Under the pieces are notes generated by a model that had not been told where the DNA came from, made no database searches, and worked only from the letters and a program-made list of their open reading frames with translations. Source: Spirochaetales bacterium (GTDB lineage: Bacteria; Spirochaetota; Spirochaetia; Sphaerochaetales; Sphaerochaetaceae). Taken from it: a DNA stretch of 6,183 nt. Numbering within the stretch: the stretch's first letter is position 1; the number at the start of each line of letters is the position of its first letter. Location: assembly GCA_012519125.1 (NCBI GenBank), contig JAAYQY010000413.1:1-6183 (forward strand). Reading direction: 5' to 3'. This document shows positions 1 through 4,999 of this stretch, piece after piece. A program made the translations under genes and the position numbers.

Positions 1-782
1 ACAGTCCATCCCTCTATGTCGAGGATGGGGTCTACTATCTCATCTATGAGAAGCACAACGCCTCTCTGCCCGCCCTGAACAAGGGCCGCTTGAGAAGGCG
101 TGAGCAGGAGAAGATCAGCTACAGCCGTTTTGAGATGCGCTCATCCACAGATCTGATTCTTTTCAGCGAACCGAAGGTGCTGCTGGACAGCAGGATGATC
201 GAGTTCGCCTCGGTGGGTTTGAAGAAACCCCGGATCAGCCGCCCCCAGATCATCAAGGATGGAGCGGGTTACCGCCTCTATTTCGGGGCAAGCCATCTTG
301 TCCTGGGCGATACAGGCCAAAAGACAAGCCGCTATTTTGCCCTTGCCCTCTCCAGCACCCTCGAAGGACCTTATGCCCTTGCAAATGAGGGCAGGGCTCT
401 GCTTGAGCCGAATCCTGATGATGAGTACCGCAGCATGGCAGTTGGCAGCATCAAGGTGATCCCTGCCCAGGATGGGTTTGTAGCGTTTGAGTGTGCCATG
501 TACTGGGACAAGAAGCGAGGCAAGACCTCGTCGGTTCTCCTGCAATTGGAAAGTCCCGATGGGCTGAGTTGGAAGCGCTCGTTCCGTTCTCCCATCCTAG
601 TCCCTCCGCAAAGCGGGTGGGCAAGCAGGTATCTCGTTGCCTGCGATATCCACTACAAGACCGAGGAGGGGTGTTGGTACTGCTACTTCAGTGCCAATGC
701 AAAACGAGGAGTGCTGCCGGTAAGCGAGTCCATAGGCCTCTTGCTGGGCAAAGAACCCTCGCTCCGCAAGGTCTTCATCTAA
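1..782 (+). CDS. C-terminal part of a GH43/GH32-like beta-propeller protein (5' truncated)
   Basis: The frame is open from base 3 to the TAA at 780-782, giving 259 visible residues. The true start lies left of the window; the TTG at 90 is internal, because the propeller signature DGVYYLIYE already appears before it. Successive blade-like strands can be seen: SLYVEDGVYYLIYE, then ISRPQIIKDGAGYRLYFGA, then IKVIPAQDGFVAFECAMYW, then CDIHYKTEEGCWYCYFSAN. Between them are SPDGLSW-type turns, as in five-bladed propeller glycosidases that act on plant or storage glycans. That fold is shared by GH32, GH43, GH68 and GH130 and by uncharacterised relatives. I cannot assign a family, substrate or catalytic acids, since the N-terminal blade is missing. 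No secretion signal can be judged. The gene is convergent with the - strand cluster and overlaps its last gene by 8 bases, so it belongs to a different transcription unit. The fold call is fairly sure and the enzymatic role is inference. Confidence 0.6.
   Translation, partial: SPSLYVEDGVYYLIYEKHNASLPALNKGRLRRREQEKISYSRFEMRSSTDLILFSEPKVLLDSRMIEFASVGLKKPRISRPQIIKDGAGYRLYFGASHLVLGDTGQKTSRYFALALSSTLEGPYALANEGRALLEPNPDDEYRSMAVGSIKVIPAQDGFVAFECAMYWDKKRGKTSSVLLQLESPDGLSWKRSFRSPILVPPQSGWASRYLVACDIHYKTEEGCWYCYFSANAKRGVLPVSESIGLLLGKEPSLRKVFI
749..771 (-). terminator. Possible intrinsic terminator of the - strand gene run
   Basis: Three bases after the thioesterase stop codon, the - strand reads CCTTGC, loop GGA, GCGAGG, then GTTCTTTG. 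The stem has six pairs, one of them G-U, and the tail TTCTTT has five T in six. It lies where a terminator for the last gene of the run is expected. It is short and the T tract is interrupted, so it would be weak. It is embedded antisense in the last codons of the + strand gene, so its bases are also under coding constraint and the hairpin could be chance. Confidence 0.35.
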
Positions 783-1605
783 GCTCTTCGCGCTTCTTCC
801 ACTTTGTGCTTCCTTCCCAGACAGTGGTCTTCGAGCCATCGCTCTCCCGTCGCTCGATGATATGCTCAAGCTCGGCTGTATCCTGAAGCAAGGCCTCTTC
901 ATCCTTGGCATAGGTGCTGACCAACAACTCATCGCCGAGGAAGGTCTGTCTGAGGTAGGAGACATCGGCATGGGAAACCTTCAGACGATTGCGGAAGGAG
1001 GAAGGAAGGCTTTCCAGCGCCCAATTCAGATAGCTGATATTGTTCACATGCTGGTTTCGGTCGGTATCGAGATAGCTGATGGTAGGCTTGCTGCTGGTCA
1101 GCAACACCCGTTCGGACTCCCCGATGGACTGCCTGCGCCCCAGCTTGATCTCCTGGTGGTGCATCGCATCCTCTTTCGGAGGAAGGCCTATGCGCGTTGC
1201 CATGTCCAAAGGCCTGCAGGGCCTACCACTCTCCAAGTCCAGAATTGCCCACTGTGTGTGGGTGGTGAACAGGAGCTTGCCGGTTTTGTCGAACGCACGG
1301 ACTACACGAGGGAGGTGGAGACGGATTGGTTCCTGCGCCCAGGTTTCCACTTCAAGCACCTCCGGCCAACGGGTATATCGTTCAACTTCCATTTGGGTGC
1401 GGGTGATGACCCAGGTCTTGCCTTCTTGGTGCATGGCAGGGATTGAGCACCCACGTTGGGCAGCGTGCATGCCGGCAGCTTCCTGCACTACCTGAAAGTA
1501 GAAAGCCAACCGTGCGTCAGAAAAGCAGTCGGTCTCGTAGCTGTAGGTGACGAAGTTGCTGTGTGCAACATTGTTCTCATCAATGGTTACCAGATCAAAG
1601 CTCAT
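775..1605 (-). CDS. Acyl-ACP thioesterase, FatA/FatB-type double hotdog
   Basis: This 276-residue protein matches bacterial acyl-ACP thioesterases (PF01643), which hydrolyse fatty acyl-ACP to free fatty acid and ACP in the cytoplasm. Length and two-hotdog layout are typical. The first hotdog contains GKTWVITRTQMEVERYTRWP near residues 62-81. The second carries DTDRNQHVNNISYLNWALES at 180-199, close to the plant signature NQHVNN. From that match, D182, N184 and H186 are the expected active-site residues. The residue where plant enzymes carry the catalytic glutamate is Q220, and the neighbouring cysteine position is T221 (see findings). The ATG at 1605 is preferred: GAGGGAGA lies 5 bases upstream and similarity begins directly after it. 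The frame is open further upstream, to 1839, but that would overlap rsmD by 245 bases and the extra sequence looks non-natural. The start overlaps the rsmD end by 11 bases, suggesting translational coupling. Chain-length preference cannot be read from sequence. Confidence 0.88.
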   Translation of the reverse strand: MSFDLVTIDENNVAHSNFVTYSYETDCFSDARLAFYFQVVQEAAGMHAAQRGCSIPAMHQEGKTWVITRTQMEVERYTRWPEVLEVETWAQEPIRLHLPRVVRAFDKTGKLLFTTHTQWAILDLESGRPCRPLDMATRIGLPPKEDAMHHQEIKLGRRQSIGESERVLLTSSKPTISYLDTDRNQHVNNISYLNWALESLPSSFRNRLKVSHADVSYLRQTFLGDELLVSTYAKDEEALLQDTAELEHIIERRESDGSKTTVWEGSTKWKKREELR

Positions 1606-2158
1606 GGTGGTCTCCCTCGGTTTTGGTGTTGCGGTAGAAGCGAAGGGTGCTCCTGCCATACTTGCGCTGGTCATAACAAACAAGATTTCCCACTTGCTCG
1701 GGCCACTGGCCCTTCTCCTCACTCGGGTAGTGGATGATGAAGAGGCCCCCTTCGGTGAGCAGCCCTTGCTTGTCCACCGCTTGGGCGAGGGACACCTTGC
1801 CGTGCATCGGAAAGGGAGGGTCTGCATAGACAATGTCATACTGGCGCTTGGCAGTAGGAATGAAGCGGTTCACATCGGCCATGAAGAGCTTGATCTCTGT
1901 CTCCACCATACTGATGTTATCCATGATGGTTGCCTTTTTGAGGCGGTCTTTTTCCACCAGATGTACCAAGTTGGCTCCTCGGCTTGCAGCCTCGATGCCC
2001 ACACACCCGCTTCCGGTGAAGAGGTCCAGCCAGCTCTTGCCCTCAAGATTGCCCAGAATGGAGAAGAGCGACTCACGCATCATGTCCATGGCAGGTCTGA
2101 TGATTCCTGGAGGACAGACGACTGTCCTTCCCCGATAGATGCCTCCGGTTATGCGCAT
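1595..2158 (-). CDS. rsmD: 16S rRNA (guanine(966)-N(2))-methyltransferase RsmD
   Basis: RsmD uses S-adenosylmethionine to methylate N2 of G966 in 16S rRNA, late in assembly of the small ribosomal subunit. The 187-residue length is normal. The family start MRITGGIYRGR, then RP at 21-22 and MRESLFSIL at 27-35, match the usual substrate-facing N-terminus. The SAM-binding motif I is DLFTGSGCVGIEA at 45-57, with the acidic VEKD at 68-71 closing strand 2. The catalytic motif IV is DPPF at 113-116, in the expected form for N2-guanine methyltransferases. The C-terminal KYGRSTLRFYR at 166-176 is also family-like. The start is ATG at 2158, with GGGGG six bases upstream. The gene follows recG after 57 bases and its end overlaps the thioesterase start. 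The identification is firm, though a paralogue with another guanine target cannot be excluded. Confidence 0.95.
   Translation of the reverse strand: MRITGGIYRGRTVVCPPGIIRPAMDMMRESLFSILGNLEGKSWLDLFTGSGCVGIEAASRGANLVHLVEKDRLKKATIMDNISMVETEIKLFMADVNRFIPTAKRQYDIVYADPPFPMHGKVSLAQAVDKQGLLTEGGLFIIHYPSEEKGQWPEQVGNLVCYDQRKYGRSTLRFYRNTKTEGDHHEL
1611..1618 (-). promoter_or_regulatory. Ribosome binding site of the thioesterase gene
   Basis: The - strand reads GAGGGAGA, then CCACC and the ATG at 1605. It lies inside the last codons of rsmD and decides the thioesterase start in favour of 1605 over the upstream extension of the frame. Confidence 0.7.
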
Positions 2159-2164
2159 TGCTTA

Positions 2165-2169
2165 CCCCC
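2165..2169 (-). promoter_or_regulatory. Ribosome binding site of rsmD
   Basis: The - strand reads GGGGG, TAAGCA, ATG. The G run is a loose Shine-Dalgarno match at six bases spacing, and no better candidate start lies nearby in the frame. Confidence 0.5.
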
Positions 2170-2179
2170 AACGCCTTTG

Positions 2180-2208
2180 ATGATAGTTTTTCATCCGCAC
2201 TTGTGCAA
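2180..2208 (-). promoter_or_regulatory. Possible sigma-70 promoter for rsmD and the thioesterase
   Basis: On the - strand, TTGCAC (2208-2203) is followed after exactly 17 bases by TATCAT (2185-2180). The -10 box matches the consensus at five of six positions and the -35 box at only three. It would start transcription about 15 bases before the rsmD ATG, leaving just room for its ribosome binding site. This would let rsmD and the thioesterase be made without read-through from recG. The match is moderate, and a 57-base gap can contain such a match by chance. Confidence 0.35.
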
Positions 2209-2210
2209 GT
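2199..2210. repeat. Short palindrome ACTTG-TG-CAAGT overlapping the putative -35 box
   Basis: ACTTGTGCAAGT is a 5+2+5 inverted repeat. A second inverted repeat, GCAC-TT-GTGC at 2197-2206, interlocks with it. Both lie over the putative -35 box of the rsmD promoter, where a repressor operator might sit. The loop is too small and there is no T tract, so it is not a terminator. No known regulator motif is recognised. Confidence 0.3.
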
Positions 2211-2215
2211 TGGTT

Positions 2216-4303
2216 CTAGGCTTCACTGTGTTCCTCCTCAAAGGGAGGGGCTGTGGAGAGAACTGAGCGTATTCTCTGATGTTCGGCGCTCAAAAGACCG
2301 GGGTCGGAGGCAAGGATGCGGTCGGCCTCGTTGCGCACGAGTTCTATCAGATGCAGGTCCTCGGTCAGGGAGGCGAAGATGAGCTTCAGGTACCCTGACT
2401 GTCTGGTTCCTGTCAACTCTCCGGGGCCTCTGATCAAAAGATCCTGTTCGGCAATGTAGAATCCATCGGTTGACTCTTTCATGACCTTGAGCCGCTGTTT
2501 CGCCTCTTCGGTCAACTCGTTGCCGAAGACCAAGAAGCAGTAGGACTGCAGATGCGATCTTCCTACCCGCCCACGAAGCTGATGGAGGGCGGAGAGGCCG
2601 AACCGTTCGGCGTGCTCGATGATCATACAGGTTGCATTGGGAATGTCGATACCAACCTCCACCACGCTGGTGGAGACAAGATAACCGAGCTTTCCCTCTT
2701 GGTAGTTCTTGAGGATGGAAACTTTCTCCTCTTCGTCGAGCTTGCTGTGGATGAGTGCGGAAGGAACCGAAGGGTACTCACCCTTGAGGAACTCATACAT
2801 GCTCAGGACATCCCTCAGGTCGCTCTCCCCACTGTCATCGATGCGGGGGTAGACGAAGTAGGCTTGATGACCACGCAAAAACTCCACTCCCACCGCTTGG
2901 TACATGCGCTTGCGGCTTTGTTCGTTCACCAGATGGGTGATGATGCTCTTCCTGCCTTGGGGCATGGTGTGCAGGGTTGAAATGTTGAGATTCCCGAAGA
3001 CAGTCAAGGAGAGGGTGCGGGGGATCGGGGTCGCGGTCATGAGCAGAAGATCGGGAACACGGGCTTTTTCCAGCAGGGCGAGGCGTTGCTCAACCCCAAA
3101 GCGATGTTGCTCATCGATGATGACATAGCTGAGGTTGTGGAAGACCACTTCCTTGGAGAAGAGGGCGTGTGTTCCGATGATGATGTCCACTTCTCCTTCA
3201 GCTATAGCCTGAAGCAGCAGTTTTCTCTCTTTGTTCTTGACCGAGCCAGTGAGGAAGGCAAGGCGGATCCCCAGCTTGGAAAGCAATTGGAACCCCGATT
3301 CTGCATGTTGGCGTGCCAACAGTTCGGTCGGTGCCATGAAGGCAACCTGGCCTCCCTTACCCAGCACATGCAGGGCACTGATCCAGGCAACCAAGGTCTT
3401 GCCACTGCCGACATCACCCTGTAACAGGCGGTTCATCGGCAGTTCGCTGTCCAGATCCTGACGAATCTCCTTGAGGCTGGCCAACTGGTCACGGGTGAGG
3501 GCGAAGGGCAGCGCTTCAATGCAGGCAAGCTCGAGGCGGGAAGGGGTGCTTGCCCCTGGTGCTTGGCTTCTCTGTTCCAAGCCTTTGTGGCGGCGTGCTA
3601 CCAGCTGAAGATAGAAGAGTTCGGTGAAAGCGAGGGTCTTGCGAGCCTGTTCCAATGCCTCAAGGGAAGGGGGATCATGATAGATCCTGATCGCCTGGTC
3701 GGTGGGCAGAAGATCGTAGCGTTGTTTGAGGTCTTCACTCAATTCATCCTCAAAGTGTGCTACTTGAGAGAGGATGGCCTGCATATTGCTTCTGATGAGG
3801 CGCTGGCTGAGCGAGCCACGCAGTGGATAGATGGGAAGGATCTTGCCGAACTGTTTGGGAAAGTCTCCGTCCTCGGTTGCGGGATAGAGCTCAAACTGGG
3901 AGCACTGCAGCTCTCCTCGATGGAGGGAAACACTTCCGTAGAGATAGTAGAGTTTCCCGATCCTGATGGTTTTTTCCAAGAAATTTCGCCCGAAGCAGAG
4001 CAGGCTGAGCCTTCCATCACCTTGCTGGGAGGCATCGCGCACGATGATTTTCAGGGTTCGTTTTTTGCCGGATTTCAGCCCGAAATAGGAGTGTGAAAGA
4101 ACTTCGACCAGGGTGTTTGCCACCTGTCCATCACCAAGGCTTCCCAGCGGTCTGACCTGGCTGCGGTCTTCCCAGCTGCGGGGAGAGAGCAACAGCAGAT
4201 CGCTGTAGGTGGTGATGCCCAGTTCGGAGTAGGAGGCCTTGGCGGCAACACCCACCCCGCTTAATGTGCTGATATCCTGGTGTTGGTTCCTCAGGTACTC
4301 CAT
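2216..4303 (-). CDS. recG: ATP-dependent DNA helicase RecG
   Basis: RecG is a superfamily 2 double-stranded DNA translocase that regresses stalled replication forks and migrates branched DNA. The 695-residue length equals the usual full length. The N-terminal wedge begins with the family phrase around LSGVGVAAKASYSELGI (14-30) and PRSWEDR (41-47), with an OB-type region to about 140. The helicase motifs are all present: Walker A GDVGSGKT (296-303), PTELLARQH (325-333), DEQHRFG (397-403), TATPIPRTL (423-431), STSVVEVGIDIPNA (544-557) and QLRGRVGRS (575-583). The TRG segment that couples ATP use to movement is intact, with DGFYIAEQDLLIRGPGE (613-629) and GTRQSG (632-637). The start is the ATG at 4303, because a stop lies two codons upstream in frame; that stop is the end of yggT. 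No ribosome binding site is visible, so translation probably depends on ribosomes finishing yggT. The stop is TAG. Confidence 0.97.
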   Translation of the reverse strand: MEYLRNQHQDISTLSGVGVAAKASYSELGITTYSDLLLLSPRSWEDRSQVRPLGSLGDGQVANTLVEVLSHSYFGLKSGKKRTLKIIVRDASQQGDGRLSLLCFGRNFLEKTIRIGKLYYLYGSVSLHRGELQCSQFELYPATEDGDFPKQFGKILPIYPLRGSLSQRLIRSNMQAILSQVAHFEDELSEDLKQRYDLLPTDQAIRIYHDPPSLEALEQARKTLAFTELFYLQLVARRHKGLEQRSQAPGASTPSRLELACIEALPFALTRDQLASLKEIRQDLDSELPMNRLLQGDVGSGKTLVAWISALHVLGKGGQVAFMAPTELLARQHAESGFQLLSKLGIRLAFLTGSVKNKERKLLLQAIAEGEVDIIIGTHALFSKEVVFHNLSYVIIDEQHRFGVEQRLALLEKARVPDLLLMTATPIPRTLSLTVFGNLNISTLHTMPQGRKSIITHLVNEQSRKRMYQAVGVEFLRGHQAYFVYPRIDDSGESDLRDVLSMYEFLKGEYPSVPSALIHSKLDEEEKVSILKNYQEGKLGYLVSTSVVEVGIDIPNATCMIIEHAERFGLSALHQLRGRVGRSHLQSYCFLVFGNELTEEAKQRLKVMKESTDGFYIAEQDLLIRGPGELTGTRQSGYLKLIFASLTEDLHLIELVRNEADRILASDPGLLSAEHQRIRSVLSTAPPFEEEHSEA

Positions 4304-4306
4304 GCG

Positions 4307-4960
4307 CTAGAAGCTGAGCTTGGCAAAGAAGCCTATCAAGAAGCGAAGAACCAGCGAAGTGCCGATGTAGAGGGCTATGAAGAAGGTCAGGCTGGTGATT
4401 ACCAACTGCCGGTCGTTGATGGCTTTCTTTGGGTAGATGAGGTTCTGCACCCAATTGAGCACCCCTCCGATCATGGAATCGAGCATGGTGATGTAACCGA
4501 TGCTCTGAGGGCTCCGCCGGTAACAGAAGACCAGACGTATACCCAACATGATGATTACAAACCAGAAAATCGGGCTTACCAGATAGGACCAGAGGGTCTG
4601 CAAGACCAGGGCGAATACCATGCCCACCGTCAGGCTTCCATAGCTGCCGTAGAGGCGGAGCATCGACTGCACCACCGATAGGGCAGCGAGAGCGACCAAC
4701 GGGGTGAGGTCAAAACGACTGCGCCTGAGACTGCTGATGCCTTTGAACCAGGAAAGATACGGGTCAACAATCTTGCCCAGATAGTAGGCGAGGGGATTTT
4801 CTTGCGTCTGGCCGGGGACGCGTATCCAGGTGAGGACTATCCTGAGCCAGATCAACAGGGAGTAGAAGGAGAGCAGACTTGCCAGGATGGAAGCAATGGT
4901 CATGAAGACATTTGATCCTGTGGTTACTGCAACTCCATCAATGTAGGTACTTTGGTTCAT
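4307..4960 (-). CDS. YggT family integral membrane protein, two YGGT repeats
   Basis: This 217-residue, strongly hydrophobic protein carries two copies of the YGGT unit. The first spans about residues 30-100, with IWLRIVLTWIR (37-47), NPLAYYLGKIVDPYL (55-69), FKGI (72-75) and DLTPLVALAAL (84-94). The second spans about 135-205, with GIRLVFCYRRS (140-150), GVLNWVQNLIYPKKA (166-180) and INDRQLVITSL (181-191). Each unit pairs a membrane segment, a polar linker and another membrane segment, for roughly four to five spans. The family (YggT/YlmG/CCB3) is linked to osmotic tolerance, division-site or nucleoid organisation and cofactor assembly in different organisms, so the biochemical role here is unknown. 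ATG 4960 is preferred because GGAGG sits six bases upstream; a TTG at 4975 would place that site inside the gene. It lies between dnaE and recG, 39 and 3 bases away, in the same frame as both. Confidence 0.9.
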   Translation of the reverse strand: MNQSTYIDGVAVTTGSNVFMTIASILASLLSFYSLLIWLRIVLTWIRVPGQTQENPLAYYLGKIVDPYLSWFKGISSLRRSRFDLTPLVALAALSVVQSMLRLYGSYGSLTVGMVFALVLQTLWSYLVSPIFWFVIIMLGIRLVFCYRRSPQSIGYITMLDSMIGGVLNWVQNLIYPKKAINDRQLVITSLTFFIALYIGTSLVLRFLIGFFAKLSF

Positions 4961-4966
4961 CGTATT

Positions 4967-4971
4967 CCTCC
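4967..4971 (-). promoter_or_regulatory. Ribosome binding site of the YggT family gene
   Basis: The - strand reads GGAGG, AATACG, ATG, the strongest Shine-Dalgarno match in the window. It fixes the start at 4960 and argues that this gene initiates independently of dnaE. Confidence 0.8.
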
Positions 4972-4999
4972 ACAATCCAACATACCCAACTTTTGTCGC

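Noticed and set aside
781..800. Terminator for the + strand gene just past its stop
   Set aside because: AAGC and GCTT can pair across a seven-base loop, but four pairs with a C-rich tail is too weak to support.
1606..1839. N-terminal extension of the thioesterase frame to an upstream start
   Set aside because: It would overlap rsmD by 245 bases, the extension is rich in Ser/Arg/Thr/Pro with no family similarity, and a good ribosome binding site precedes the ATG at 1605.
2162..2194. Ten-codon leader-like frame (MKNYHQRRWG) on the - strand just before rsmD
   Set aside because: It lacks a ribosome binding site and coincides with the putative -10 box, so it would not be on a transcript starting at that promoter. 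No attenuator hairpin follows it.
2196..2215. Hairpin after the recG stop as a terminator
   Set aside because: The stem is only four to five pairs with a two- to four-base loop, and no T tract follows on the - strand.
1547..2266. Long open frame of 239 codons on the + strand opposite rsmD
   Set aside because: It lies fully antisense to the conserved rsmD and thioesterase genes, has no recognisable domain or ribosome binding site, and is expected as a shadow in GC-rich coding DNA.
4961..4975. TTG start at 4975 for the YggT family gene
   Set aside because: It would put the GGAGG ribosome binding site inside the gene; the ATG at 4960 has ideal spacing.
4961..4999. Promoter between dnaE and the YggT family gene
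   Set aside because: A TATGTT hexamer is present, but no acceptable -35 box lies 16-18 bases upstream, so I did not list a promoter.
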